The translations under genes and the position numbers were made by a program. Of a stretch of DNA of 64,000 bases, positions 35,621 to 45,584 are shown one piece after another. This DNA is from Bradyrhizobium sp. SRS-191. Lineage in GTDB: Bacteria; Pseudomonadota; Alphaproteobacteria; Rhizobiales; Xanthobacteraceae. Position 1 is the first letter of the stretch. Every line of letters starts with the position of its first letter. The stretch covers positions 1 to 64,000 of the forward strand of contig NZ_JANBVS010000002.1 of assembly GCF_024586915.1 (NCBI RefSeq), in the 5' to 3' direction. Below the pieces are notes generated by a model. That model saw only the letters and a program-made list of their open reading frames with translations, made no database searches and had not been told where the DNA came from.

Positions 35621-37480
35621 TCACTCCAGATGCGTATAGGCGTCTTCGAGCGTCTTCAGCGCGTCACCGCCGGCGAACACGAAGCTGCCGATCCCGGCCT
35701 CGCGCAGCGCAGCCTCCTGCTCGCCGCTGCGGCCTGCCAAATAGATATGGTGCGCGCCGGCCGCCTGCAGGGCCTTGGCTGCGGGAACCGCGGCGTCGGC
35801 ATAGACCTTGTCCGAGGAGCACAGGCAGGCGATTGCGGCGCCGGATGCGCGGTAGGCTTCCGCAAGCGCGGCTGGATCCGAGCCGCCCTGGCCATCGACC
35901 GCGGCAATGCCGCCGGCTTCGAAGAAGCTGCGGGCGAAGGTCGCGCGCGCGGTGTAGTCCGCAGCCGAGCCGAGATTGGCGAGGAACACTTGGGGTCGCC
36001 GGCCCTTGCTCTTCAGAAGCGCGTCCGAGTGGTCGCGCAGCGTCTCGAACGCATCCGCAAGACGGATCGGTGTCAGCGGCGCGAAGCTGAGCGCAGCCTT
36101 GGCCAGGGGGAGCGGAGCCTGCGGCGCGACGGCCTCGACGGCGACCTCGGCCTCGTTCAAATTCGGAAACTCGCTGGCGCCGGTCAGGACGTCGCGCCGC
36201 TTGGCGATGTTGGCGTCGCGCGCCTGCTTGACCGCGGCGACCTTGGACTGGATCAGGCCGGCCTGCAGCGCGGCGACGATGCCGCCGGTCTTCTCGATGT
36301 CCTGGAACAGCGTCCAGGCGGTGCCGGACAATTCGTTCGTGAGCGCCTCGATGCCGCCGGCGCCTGCGGCGGGGTCGGCGACGCGGGCAAGATTGCTTTC
36401 CTCCACCAGCACCAGCTGCGTGTTGCGCGCGACCCGGCGCGCGAAGGCATCGGGCAGGCCGAGCGCGGCGGTGTGCGGCAGGACGGTCACGGCATTGGCA
36501 CCGCCAAGACCGGCGGCAAAGGTCGCGATGGTGGCGCGCAGCATGTTCACATAGGGATCGCGCCGGGTGAGCATGCGCCATGCCGTCTCACCGGAGATGA
36601 AGAGCGGCTTCGCCTCAAGACCGCAGGCCTGCTCGATGCGCGCCCACAGCCGGCGCAGGCTGCGGAATTTCGCCAGCGTGAGAAATTGATCGGTGTCGGC
36701 CGCAAGGCGCGCGAAGATCATGTCGCGCGCGGTCTCGAGTGCGAGGCCGCTGGTCTCGAGCGCGCGCAGATAGGCGACGCCGGAGGCGAGCACGAAAGCG
36801 AGCTCCTGGGCTTCCGAGCCGCCGGCGTCGTGTACGACGCGGCCATCCGCGGCGAGGAAGGGGCCCTTGAAGCCGGCCTCGTGCAGCTGCTTGACGAGCG
36901 CGCCCGAGTTGCCGCCGAGCGTCGACGCATCATGGGCGCTCGCGCCGCGGCTCGCCGCATCGCCGATCGGATCGAGGCCGAACCGAATGTCGCAAGCCGC
37001 CGGCTTCACTCCGCGCTGCTTGATGGTGTCCGCGAGCAGTGCGGCAGCCGAAGCGTCACCGGCCTGCAATTCGATCGCAATCGCAGCGTCGAGATGCACG
37101 CCATTGAGCGCGCGCGCCACCGCGTCGGACGTGGCGGCGAGGCCGAAGCCATGCGCCGCGCTCGATCCGGCGAACACCAGCGTCAGCCCGGTCGCGCCGT
37201 TCTCGAGATCGAGCAGAGCTTGTGCATTGGCCTTGGCTGGATCGGGATGATCGACGCGCTGCATGATCTGCCACGCTGCCGCGGGGGCGCGGCCGGCCAC
37301 GGCTGCGGCGCCCTTGGCGCGCGGATAGATCGGCTGAATTCTCAGGCCGTCATAGGTCTTGCCGACCAGCCTCTCGAACGCCGCGCCCTTCAACACGCCA
37401 TCGACCAGCTTGCGCCAGTCCGCCTCGCTGGCCGGCGCGAAATCGGCGGCCAGTCGCAGCTGTTCGGTGTCGGTGGTCAT
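35621..37480 (-). CDS. mutA: Methylmalonyl-CoA mutase, small subunit
   Basis: 619 residues, homologous to the large subunit but lacking the cobalamin-binding DxHxxG motif in its C-terminal Rossmann domain (PQVFLANLGSAADYTARA), as expected for the non-catalytic subunit of the heterodimer. ATG at 37480 is chosen since the conserved N-terminus (FAPASEADWRKLVD) follows; the longer frame has no support. First mutase gene of the cluster mutA - GFA - 50-aa ORF - mutB. The folate gene folK ends 101 bases upstream, with a 7-bp hairpin (37552-37569) between them. Confidence 0.92.
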   Translation of the reverse strand: MTTDTEQLRLAADFAPASEADWRKLVDGVLKGAAFERLVGKTYDGLRIQPIYPRAKGAAAVAGRAPAAAWQIMQRVDHPDPAKANAQALLDLENGATGLTLVFAGSSAAHGFGLAATSDAVARALNGVHLDAAIAIELQAGDASAAALLADTIKQRGVKPAACDIRFGLDPIGDAASRGASAHDASTLGGNSGALVKQLHEAGFKGPFLAADGRVVHDAGGSEAQELAFVLASGVAYLRALETSGLALETARDMIFARLAADTDQFLTLAKFRSLRRLWARIEQACGLEAKPLFISGETAWRMLTRRDPYVNMLRATIATFAAGLGGANAVTVLPHTAALGLPDAFARRVARNTQLVLVEESNLARVADPAAGAGGIEALTNELSGTAWTLFQDIEKTGGIVAALQAGLIQSKVAAVKQARDANIAKRRDVLTGASEFPNLNEAEVAVEAVAPQAPLPLAKAALSFAPLTPIRLADAFETLRDHSDALLKSKGRRPQVFLANLGSAADYTARATFARSFFEAGGIAAVDGQGGSDPAALAEAYRASGAAIACLCSSDKVYADAAVPAAKALQAAGAHHIYLAGRSGEQEAALREAGIGSFVFAGGDALKTLEDAYTHLE

Positions 37481-37551
37481 GCGGCCCGTGTCTCCCCAAA
37501 CGTCTGTTATCGCGATGATTGTGGCGCAAAATGCCACGTCGGGAACGCGAA

Positions 37552-37569
37552 GCCAAACGGTTGTTTGGC
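37552..37569 (-). terminator. Weak hairpin between folK and mutA
   Basis: 7-bp stem GCCAAAC / GTTTGGC with a 4-base loop, not followed by a T-run. It may reduce read-through from the folate genes into the mutase operon; weak evidence. Confidence 0.35.
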
Positions 37570-37581
37570 CGGGAATGTCAG

Positions 37582-38073
37582 CTATTCGGCTGAGGGCAGC
37601 GGCCGGATTCCGTCGCGCGAAACCGCGCCAAGGGCCTCGTCGACCCGGCGGCCCGAAATTCTGCGATCCCCGGCGATCTCCGCCAGCGGCACCAGCACGA
37701 AGCCGCGCTCGAACAGGCGCGGGTGGGGCAGCGTGAGATCGGGCGTGCCCAGGCTCACATCGTCATAGGCGATGAGATCGAGGTCGAGCGTGCGCGGGCC
37801 CCATCGCGTCTCCTGCGATCGATTGCGGCCGAACATGCGCTCGACCTCGTGCAGGATGGCGAGCAGGGGACGCGGCGCCGTCGCGGTGTCGATCGCGATG
37901 CAGGCATTGATGAAGGGCGGCTGCTGCTCCTCGCCCCAGGGCGGGGTGATGTAGTCCGAGGAGCGCGCCGTGAGCGTGGCCTGGGCGCGCCGGACGATCT
38001 CGGGAATGGCGTGCTGAAAGGTCGTCCTGACGTCGCCGACATTGCCGCCGAGGGCGATCAGCGCGCTGGCCAT
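37582..38073 (-). CDS. folK: 6-hydroxymethyl-7,8-dihydropterin pyrophosphokinase
   Basis: 163 residues. Family motifs: ALIALGGNVGD at the N-terminus, FINACIAI, and the RWGPRTLDLDLI / LPHPRLFERGFVLVPL blocks that bind ATP-magnesium and the pterin. It pyrophosphorylates hydroxymethyl-dihydropterin for FolP. Third gene of a folP-folB-folK operon (4 bases after folB). Confidence 0.94.
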   Translation of the reverse strand: MASALIALGGNVGDVRTTFQHAIPEIVRRAQATLTARSSDYITPPWGEEQQPPFINACIAIDTATAPRPLLAILHEVERMFGRNRSQETRWGPRTLDLDLIAYDDVSLGTPDLTLPHPRLFERGFVLVPLAEIAGDRRISGRRVDEALGAVSRDGIRPLPSAE

Positions 38074-38077
38074 GGCG

Positions 38078-38442
38078 TCACGGATGTCGCGAGCGGGTCA
38101 GGACGATGCCGACATCCTCGAAGATCGCGGCGATCGGCGCATGCGGCTTGTGAACGGTGACCTTCAGCGCGCGGATGCGGGCGAAGTTTGCCAGGATCGC
38201 ATCGGCCACCGCGCCGGCCGCGCGTTCGAGCAGCCGGTAGTTCGTATCCTTGAAGGCGGCGGTCGCCGTCTCCACCACGTCGGAATAGGAGACGGTGTCG
38301 GCGAGGCGGTCGCTGCGGGAGGAGTCCGACAGGTCCGTATAGAGCTCGAGATCGATGACGAAGCGCTGGCCGACCTCGCTCTCATGCTCCATCACGCCGT
38401 GACGGGCATGAATGAGGACGCCTTTGATGAAAATCGTATCGG

Positions 38443-38446
<4 letters not shown>
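38078..38446 (-). CDS. folB: Dihydroneopterin aldolase
   Basis: 122 residues, full length. IFIKGVLIHARHGVMEHE near the start holds the substrate-binding region, YSDVVE and LLERAAGAVADAI lie in the middle, and KVTVHKPHAPI near the end carries the catalytic Lys region. It cleaves dihydroneopterin to hydroxymethyl-dihydropterin and glycolaldehyde, the step before FolK. ATG overlaps the folP stop. Confidence 0.93.
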
Positions 38447-39300
<854 letters not shown>

Positions 39301-39379
39301 GGCCGCCGCTTTGCGCGGTTGCCACCCCCAAGTCAAGGTGTCGCGCTGCACAAGGCTGTTGCAGCCGGCCGGAGGCCGC

Positions 39380-39787
39380 TCAATAGCTGATTTTCGGCTC
39401 CAGCCGGCGCGCCTTCTCGATCAGTTGGCCGACGGATTTTTCCGAGGGCAGGATGCGAACCAGTTGCCGCCGCGTGTTCACTTCCTTGATGTTCTGCGCC
39501 AGCCGCGCCGGGTTGCGATGCGCCAGCTCGCGAACGGTGGTGACGCCGGCGGCGCGGACCAGGCAAACCTTGGCCTTTCCCATGCCGGGAATGCGCATGT
39601 AGTCGGCGCCATTGGCCCAATCGAGCAGCTGCTGTTCGCTGATCCCGGTCTTGGCGGCGAGCGCCTTGCGTCCCTTCACGGTGCGGGCAGCCTCGAGGAA
39701 TGCGTCGGTGGTGCGGATGCCCAAAGCTTTCAGCTTGGAGGCATAGAAGGTCGTCATGCCTTCGAGTTCGGTGATCGGATATGTCAT
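39380..39787 (-). CDS. DUF4332 helix-hairpin-helix protein
   Basis: 135 residues (from ATG 39787; TTG 39814 would add nine). It contains two helix-hairpin-helix units, TFYASKLKALGIRTTDAFL near the start and IPGMGKAKVCLVRAAGVTTVRELA near the middle, matching DUF4332. Such proteins probably bind DNA or act as structural HhH modules; the function is unknown. It precedes folP by 79 bases without clear coupling. Confidence 0.8.
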   Translation of the reverse strand: MTYPITELEGMTTFYASKLKALGIRTTDAFLEAARTVKGRKALAAKTGISEQQLLDWANGADYMRIPGMGKAKVCLVRAAGVTTVRELAHRNPARLAQNIKEVNTRRQLVRILPSEKSVGQLIEKARRLEPKISY

Positions 39788-39810
39788 GATACTCGGCGCG
39801 CGAAGGTGCT

Positions 39811-40146
39811 TCAAACAAACTGGTTCAGGCCTCGCGTGCCCAACCGCATCCTGATCATCTGGTCCGTTCCGGTTTGGTCGTGGTCGAACCGGGAAAGTTC
39901 AAGGGCGAGCCGGTCGTCTGCGGCAAAATCGTCTGCCGCCATGTCGTTGGCGGGGATGTCGTTGGCCGGTATGTCGTTGGCCGGGATCGTCCCGGTGACA
40001 AACCGCAGCTCTGGCTTGTCGTTGCAAAGGACCTGAGCAAGAAGATGGTCGATGAAAAGATGCTCCGAGAAAAAACATCTTGTCTGTCCAGCCACGGCTC
40101 CATCGATGCCGGCCGTTCTGGCCAGCGGCTCAATCAGCTCGTTCAT
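39811..40146 (-). CDS. Doubtful ORF with PANDI repeats, perhaps a gene remnant
   Basis: 111 residues if ATG 40146 is used. The first ~20 residues (MNELIEPLARTAGIDGAVA) resemble the start of small DUF2267/DUF2780-type proteins of Bradyrhizobium, but the similarity ends abruptly at codons with poor local usage. The middle has three copies of PAND-I/M from a 15-bp DNA repeat. The plus strand is also open here (39874-40194) with similar codon quality. It may be a frame-shifted remnant or a lineage-specific small protein. Confidence 0.3.
   Translation of the reverse strand: MNELIEPLARTAGIDGAVAGQTRCFFSEHLFIDHLLAQVLCNDKPELRFVTGTIPANDIPANDIPANDMAADDFAADDRLALELSRFDHDQTGTDQMIRMRLGTRGLNQFV
39941..39985. 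repeat. Three 15-bp tandem repeats
   Basis: ATGTCGTTGGC(C/G)GG(G/T) repeated at 39941, 39956 and 39971 with one or two changes. It lies within the doubtful ORF and keeps either strand's frame open. Confidence 0.85.
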
Positions 40147-40470
40147 GTGAACCCCGTCTTCATCCGGTCCCCCACGACCGGACGTCCTCGCTGAATTCAT
40201 CTTGATCGGGCGATCCGTGAATTACAAGCGACGAGCAAGCTCGGCGCGCGAATCGATTCGCGATCGCGGATGAACTGTTGCAGCGATGCAAGACCCGATG
40301 TTGAATCTACCGATCAAAACTGCACGTTGCACCGATGATAGGGTGACTTCGCAAAGAGGTGAGGCACCCTGGCGCTGGTTCCAGCCGGTGAAACTAAAGT
40401 ATGTTACCCCGTACGCGATGCGCGGCACCTCGTGCGATGCGAAACAATCATTCTCGAGAGACGGATCCAC
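40147..40470. other. Intergenic region with a 16-bp palindrome
   Basis: Upstream of the HerA-like gene. CGCGAATCGATTCGCG at 40247-40262 is a perfect palindrome and might be an operator. The part from 40300 to 40470 has lower GC and probably holds the promoter. No gene is seen. Confidence 0.4.
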
Positions 40471-42075
40471 ATGGCACCATCCGGAAAATCACTGGCTGAT
40501 ACCGACGACAAGATCCTCGTAGGTGCCGGCGAGCAGCCGGCCTGGTTGACGCTTGCACTCGCCAACCGTCATGGACTGGTGACGGGAGCAACCGGCACCG
40601 GCAAGACGGTGTCGCTGCAGGTGATGGCCGAGGGCTTCGCCCGCGCCGGTGTTCCGGTCTTCGCGTCCGACATCAAAGGTGATCTCTCCGGCATTTCGCA
40701 GACCGGCGAGGCCAAGGACTTCATCGTCAAGCGAGCGCAGGAACTCGGACTGACCTATCAGCCCGATCAGTTCTCGACGGTATTTTGGGACGTGTTCGGC
40801 GAGCAGGGTCATCCGGTGCGCGCCACCGTGACCGAGATGGGGCCGCTGCTGCTGGCACGCATGCTCGACCTGAATGACGTTCAGGAAGGCGTGCTCAACG
40901 TCGCGTTTCGTGTCGCCGACGAGAATGGGCTTGCGCTGATCGACATGAAGGATCTCCGCGCGCTGCTCGACGCCATCATTCCCGAAGCCAAGAAGGGCGC
41001 GGATGGGGAGGCTGATCCGCTGGCGCCGATCCGCAAGGCCGCGCAATCGTTCGGCAACGTCACGCGCGCCACCGTCGGCACCATCCAGCGCCAGCTGCTC
41101 GTGCTGGAGAACCAGGGCGGCACCAAGTTCTTCGGCGAGCCGGCGCTGACCTTGACGGACTTCATGAAGACCGACCGCGACGGCCGCGGCATGATCAACA
41201 TCCTCGTTGCCGACAAGCTGCTGCAGAACCCGCGGCTCTACGCGACCTTCCTGTTGTGGATGCTGTCCGAGCTGTTCGAGGAGCTGCCGGAGGTCGGCGA
41301 CGTCACCAAGCCGAAGCTGGTGTTCTTCTTCGACGAGGCGCATCTGCTGTTTAACGACGCGCCGAAGGCGCTGCTGGACAAGATCGAGCAGGTCGTGCGC
41401 CTGATCCGGTCGAAGGGGGTCGGCGTGTATTTCGTCACGCAGAACCCGCTCGACGTTCCCGATCGCGTGCTCGGTCAGTTGGGCAATCGCGTGCAGCACG
41501 CGCTGCGCGCGTTCACGCCGCGCGATCAGAAGGCTGTCGCTGCGGCTGCCGACACGTTCCGTCCGAATCCAAAGCTCGACACCGCCAAGGTGATCACGGA
41601 GCTCGGCAAGGGCGAAGCCTTGGTGTCCTTCCTCGAAGGCAACGGCACGCCCGCGATGGTGGAACGTGTCTTGATCCGGCCGCCGTCGGCGCGGATCGGG
41701 CCGGTCACGCCGGAGGAGCGCAAGGCGATCATCGCGGCGAGCCCGGTCAAGGGGAAGTACGATACCGAGATCGACGCCGAATCTGCCTACGAGATCCTGC
41801 AGAAGCGGATCGCTGGAACGGCGACGGCGGAGCCCGGCTCCGGCAGCGTGCTCGGCAAGATCGGCGACATCGCCGCGACGATCTTCGGCACCAACGTCAA
41901 GCGCGGCCAGCTGTCGACCACGCAGGTCATCGCGCGCAACGTTGCCCGCCAGGTCACCGACAAGGTGGTGGGCGGCATTGCGGCCGATCTCGGCAAGCAG
42001 GTCGGCGGCTCGCTGGGCGGCTCGATCGGCCGTTCCCTGGTGCGCGGCGCGCTCGGCGGATTGCTGCGGCGCTGA
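40471..42075 (+). CDS. HerA-like (DUF853) P-loop ATPase
   Basis: 534 residues. Walker A ([10 protein letters not shown]) lies near residue 45, Walker B (LVFFFDEAH) near 285, and the C-terminal region matches DUF853, the YjgR-type branch of HerA/FtsK-like ATPases. The C-terminus (~460-534) is rich in Gly and Ala. Members are soluble hexameric ATPases suspected to act on nucleic acid; the role is unknown. ATG at 40471 starts a polar N-terminus ([19 protein letters not shown]) that fits homologues as I recall them. It is monocistronic. Confidence 0.88.
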   Translation: MAPSGKSLADTDDKILVGAGEQPAWLTLALANRHGLVTGATGTGKTVSLQVMAEGFARAGVPVFASDIKGDLSGISQTGEAKDFIVKRAQELGLTYQPDQFSTVFWDVFGEQGHPVRATVTEMGPLLLARMLDLNDVQEGVLNVAFRVADENGLALIDMKDLRALLDAIIPEAKKGADGEADPLAPIRKAAQSFGNVTRATVGTIQRQLLVLENQGGTKFFGEPALTLTDFMKTDRDGRGMINILVADKLLQNPRLYATFLLWMLSELFEELPEVGDVTKPKLVFFFDEAHLLFNDAPKALLDKIEQVVRLIRSKGVGVYFVTQNPLDVPDRVLGQLGNRVQHALRAFTPRDQKAVAAAADTFRPNPKLDTAKVITELGKGEALVSFLEGNGTPAMVERVLIRPPSARIGPVTPEERKAIIAASPVKGKYDTEIDAESAYEILQKRIAGTATAEPGSGSVLGKIGDIAATIFGTNVKRGQLSTTQVIARNVARQVTDKVVGGIAADLGKQVGGSLGGSIGRSLVRGALGGLLRR

Positions 42076-42184
42076 GCCATCCCGTCATCGCCAGCGTGAT
42101 GCTCGCGGCATCACGCTGGTCCCGACCGCGCAACGGGGCTACAAGCGAGCCAACACGCGTCAATAGCGAAGGGATCTCTTGGTC

Positions 42185-43588
42185 ATGGCCAATGCGCAGC
42201 TTCAATCCGTTCTCGATCACATCGATGGCGATTTCGACAACAGCCTGGACCGCCTGTTCCAGCTGATCCGTATCAAGTCGATCTCGGCCGATCCGGCCTT
42301 CGCTGACGATTGCAAGCAGGCGGCCGATCATCTCGCCAAGGATCTCGCGACGCTCGGCTTCGCCACCGAGGTGCGTCCGACGGCCGGTCATCCCGCTGTC
42401 GTCGGCAAGAGCAACGGTCATGGCGCGGCCAAGCCGCACGTGCTGTTTTATGGCCATTACGACGTGCAGCCGGTCGATCCGCTCGACCTGTGGCACCGCC
42501 CGCCGTTCGAGCCGGTCGTGACCGATCACGCTGACGGCCGCAAGATCATCGTCGCGCGCGGCGCCGAGGACGACAAGGGCCAGCTGATGACCTTCGTCGA
42601 GGCCTGCCGCGCCTGGAAGAAGGTGACGGGGTCGCTGCCGCTCGACATCACCGTGGTGATCGAAGGCGAGGAGGAGGTCGGCTCGAAGAACTTCGTGCCG
42701 TTCCTCGAAGCCAACAAGGATGAGTTCAAGGCCGACTTCGCGCTGGTCTGCGACACCGGCATGTGGGACCCGAACACGCCGGCGATTACGACATCGTTGC
42801 GTGGTCTTCTCTACGAAGAGATCAAGATCAAGGCCGCCAATCGCGACCTGCATTCGGGCGTGTTCGGCGGCGGTGCGCGCAATCCGATCCGCGTGCTGAC
42901 CGAGGTGCTCGGCGGTCTGTTCGATGCCGACGGCCGCATCACCATCCCTGGCTTCTATGACGGCGTGAAGGATGTGCCGGCGGAAGTGCTGGAGCAGTGG
43001 AAGAAGCTGAACCTGACGCCGGAGAGCTTCCTCAAGCCGATCGGTCTGTCGATCCCCGCCGGCGAAAAGGATCGCCTGCTGATCGAGCAGATCTCGTCGC
43101 GCCCGACCTGCGACATCAACGGCATCTGGGGCGGCTATATCGGCGAGGGCTCGAAGACGGTGATCCCGTCGCTGGCCCATGCCAAGGTCTCGTTCCGGCT
43201 CGTCGAAGGCCAGGATCCGCTCAGGATTCGCAAGGCATTCCGCGACTACGTGTCGGCGCGCATTCCCGCTGACTGCTCGGTGGAGTTCGGCGATCATTCG
43301 GCAGGCGCCGCGATCGCGCTCGACTGGACCATGAAGCCGCTCGCCGCCGCCAAGCAGGCGCTGACCGAGGAGTGGGGCAAGGAGACGATCCTGATGGGCT
43401 CGGGCGCCTCGATCCCGATCGTCACCGACTTCAAGAAGACGCTCGGCCTGGACTCGCTACTGGTGGGCTTCGGCCTCGACGACGACAACATCCATTCGCC
43501 GAATGAGAAGTACGACCTCAAGAGCTACCACAAGGGCATCCGCTCCTGGGCCCGCATCCTCGCGGCGCTCGCGGAGATGCCGCGGTAG
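42185..43588 (+). CDS. M20 family metallo-dipeptidase
   Basis: 467 residues. Metal-site motifs: LFYGHYDVQPVDP (His, Asp), GAEDDKGQ (Asp), and EGEEEVGS (catalytic Glu and metal Glu); a dimerisation domain sits at ~200-360. This is the peptidase M20 / CNDP-dipeptidase layout, so it likely cleaves dipeptides in the cytoplasm. ATG 42185 has AAGGGA about ten bases upstream; TTG 42179 is closer to it and possible. Confidence 0.9.
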   Translation: MANAQLQSVLDHIDGDFDNSLDRLFQLIRIKSISADPAFADDCKQAADHLAKDLATLGFATEVRPTAGHPAVVGKSNGHGAAKPHVLFYGHYDVQPVDPLDLWHRPPFEPVVTDHADGRKIIVARGAEDDKGQLMTFVEACRAWKKVTGSLPLDITVVIEGEEEVGSKNFVPFLEANKDEFKADFALVCDTGMWDPNTPAITTSLRGLLYEEIKIKAANRDLHSGVFGGGARNPIRVLTEVLGGLFDADGRITIPGFYDGVKDVPAEVLEQWKKLNLTPESFLKPIGLSIPAGEKDRLLIEQISSRPTCDINGIWGGYIGEGSKTVIPSLAHAKVSFRLVEGQDPLRIRKAFRDYVSARIPADCSVEFGDHSAGAAIALDWTMKPLAAAKQALTEEWGKETILMGSGASIPIVTDFKKTLGLDSLLVGFGLDDDNIHSPNEKYDLKSYHKGIRSWARILAALAEMPR

Positions 43589-43753
43589 TCATGGAACTCC
43601 AGCGGCTGCGTTCCTGCAAACAGCCGCTGTGACCGTCTGATGGTGCTGATCGACCGGTAGCAATGCCGTGAGCGGCGGCGTCCGGGTGCGACAGAGAGTC
43701 CCTTCCTCGTCCGATTGGGGTACAATGCAACCTTGATCGGCAGGGAAGGGGCC

Positions 43754-44701
43754 ATGGTCGAAACTGAGACTTTTGGCAAGCGATTGAAGGTAGGCCTGCG
43801 ACTCGAACAGGCACCGACACTCGTCACTCGGGCATTCGCCGATAGTGCATTGGTCGCCGCGGAATGCCGGTCGGACCATCCGCAGAAGGGCCTGTCGAAT
43901 CCGCTTCCGCCTGACGACGCCTACATGGTCAGCGTCAAGTTTCGCGACTATCCCGAATGCGAATGCTGGGAAAATGGGCGTGCGGTTGCCAAGAAGGACA
44001 TCTTCGCCGGCGGCACCTACCTCTACGACATGAAGCGCGCGCCCTGCTACGTGATCGACAAGCCGTTTCATTCGATCTTCTTTCGTCTGTCGCGCGAGGT
44101 CATCGATGTCACGGCCCGCGAGATGTTCATGGCCTCCGTCGGCGAGCTGTCCTACGAGCCCGCCGTGGGTGTCGACGACCCGATCATGCGACATCTCAGC
44201 AATGCGATGGGTGAGGCACTGGGACGGCCGTCGGAGGCCAATCGGCTGTTTGTCGATCATTTGTCGATGACGATCGCCGCTCATGTGGTGCGCACATATG
44301 GCCGCTGCGGCGAACCGGCAGCCCTGTTGCCGGGCGGCCTTGCGCCATGGCAGGTGCGCCGCGCCTGCGGTCTGATCGAGGCGAGGCTCTCCGGCAACAT
44401 CCTGCTCGAGGACATCTCGTCGGAGTTGGACCTGTCGCCGAGCTACTTCGCGCGGGCCTTCAAGAAGTCGGTCGGCGTGGCTCCACATCAATGGCTGCTG
44501 CAACGCCGGGTCGCGCGGGCTCGCGATCTTCTTGTCCGTGGCGAGCTCAGCTTGGGAATGATTGCGCTCGAGGTCGGCTTTGCCGACCAGAGCCATTTCA
44601 CACGGACGTTCACGCGGCTGGTCGGGATCAGTCCGAGCCGCTGGCGCCGGTCGAACGGCGATACGACGAGCAGACGCATCCCGGCGCAGGATACTCACTG
44701 A
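43754..44701 (+). CDS. AraC-family transcriptional regulator
   Basis: 315 residues. The C-terminal ~100 residues hold the two helix-turn-helix motifs: LEDISSELDLSPSYFARAFKKSVGV-like core (split LEDISSELDLS / YFARAFKKSVG) and LGMIALEVGFADQSHFTRTF. The N-terminal ~190 residues are a ligand or dimerisation part without clear resemblance. ATG 43754 has AGGGAAGGGG just upstream. The next gene, an NAD(P)-binding protein, starts 128 bases downstream on the same strand and may be its target. Confidence 0.88.
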   Translation: MVETETFGKRLKVGLRLEQAPTLVTRAFADSALVAAECRSDHPQKGLSNPLPPDDAYMVSVKFRDYPECECWENGRAVAKKDIFAGGTYLYDMKRAPCYVIDKPFHSIFFRLSREVIDVTAREMFMASVGELSYEPAVGVDDPIMRHLSNAMGEALGRPSEANRLFVDHLSMTIAAHVVRTYGRCGEPAALLPGGLAPWQVRRACGLIEARLSGNILLEDISSELDLSPSYFARAFKKSVGVAPHQWLLQRRVARARDLLVRGELSLGMIALEVGFADQSHFTRTFTRLVGISPSRWRRSNGDTTSRRIPAQDTH

Positions 44702-44829
44702 CATCCAGGGCGGTTTTCGACAATTCGCGCCGGTCCGAGGCAAGAGCGCAAGCGCCGTCCAGGCAACACTCCCGTCGCCGCGCTCGCCTTCGTGCGAGTG
44801 TGAGATTTGAGCCATCAGGAGATGAACCC

Positions 44830-45576
44830 ATGAAGATCGTTGTTATTGGCGGCACGGGGCTGATCGGATCGAAGCTGGTGGCGCGGCTTGTGGCGCAAGG
44901 TCATGACGCCGTATCGGCGTCACCGAAATCAGGTGTCAACAGCGTGACGGGCGAGGGCCTTGATCGCGCACTCCAGGGCGCTGATGTCGTCGTCGACGTC
45001 TCGAATGCGCCCGATTGGAGTCCCGAAGCGGTGCTCGCGTTCTTCGAGCGTTCGAGCCGCAATCTGGTTGCCGCCGGCAAAGCCGCCGGTGTCAAGCACC
45101 ACGTCGCGCTCTCGATCGTCGGCACCGACCGCATGTCCGATCTGGCTTATTTCCACGCCAAGGTCGCTCAGGAGCAGGTGATCAAGACCTCCGGCGTGCC
45201 ATACACGATCGTGCGGGCCACGCAGTTCTTCGAGTTCGTGCGCAGCATCGCCGATGCCGGCGCGGTCGACGGAAAGGTCGTCGTGCCCTCGGCGTTGTTC
45301 CAGCCGATGGCCGCCGCCGATGTCGCGGCGGCGCTCGCGGATGTCGCCACACAGGCGCTACTGAATGCGACGATCGACATTGCCGGCCCTGACAAGGAGC
45401 CTTTTGCCAGCTTCGTCTCGCGCTGTTTGAAAGCAGCAGGGGATGTCCGGGAGGTGGTTGCCGATCCCAAGGCCGGCTATTTCGGCGCCGTCATCGACGA
45501 CCAGTCGCTCACGCCGCTTGGACAGGCACGGCTCGGCGCAATCCACTTCGATCGTTGGCTCACCTCGGCCGCATAG
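44830..45576 (+). CDS. NmrA-like NAD(P)-binding protein
   Basis: 248 residues. The N-terminal Rossmann motif GGTGLIGSKL, with no YxxxK catalytic pair at the SDR position, points to the atypical SDR / NmrA-type group. YFHAKVAQEQVIK and PYTIVRATQFFEF are family blocks. Members act as redox sensors or quinone/ether reductases; substrate unknown. AGGAGA lies 8 bases before the ATG. It follows the AraC regulator. Confidence 0.85.
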   Translation: MKIVVIGGTGLIGSKLVARLVAQGHDAVSASPKSGVNSVTGEGLDRALQGADVVVDVSNAPDWSPEAVLAFFERSSRNLVAAGKAAGVKHHVALSIVGTDRMSDLAYFHAKVAQEQVIKTSGVPYTIVRATQFFEFVRSIADAGAVDGKVVVPSALFQPMAAADVAAALADVATQALLNATIDIAGPDKEPFASFVSRCLKAAGDVREVVADPKAGYFGAVIDDQSLTPLGQARLGAIHFDRWLTSAA

Positions 45577-45584
45577 ATCCGATG

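Noticed and set aside
35630..37768. 712-codon plus-strand frame
   Set aside because: Antisense of mutA; no recognisable domain.
39874..40194. 106-codon plus-strand frame
   Set aside because: Protein-like in part, but no homology that I can name and no ribosome binding site; left as an alternative to the doubtful minus-strand ORF.
40247..40262. 16-bp palindrome as operator of the HerA-like gene
   Set aside because: Distance to the start is over 200 bases and no promoter could be placed next to it; kept only as a note.
43589..44815. 408-codon minus-strand frame
   Set aside because: Antisense of the AraC regulator, which has both helix-turn-helix motifs and a ribosome binding site.
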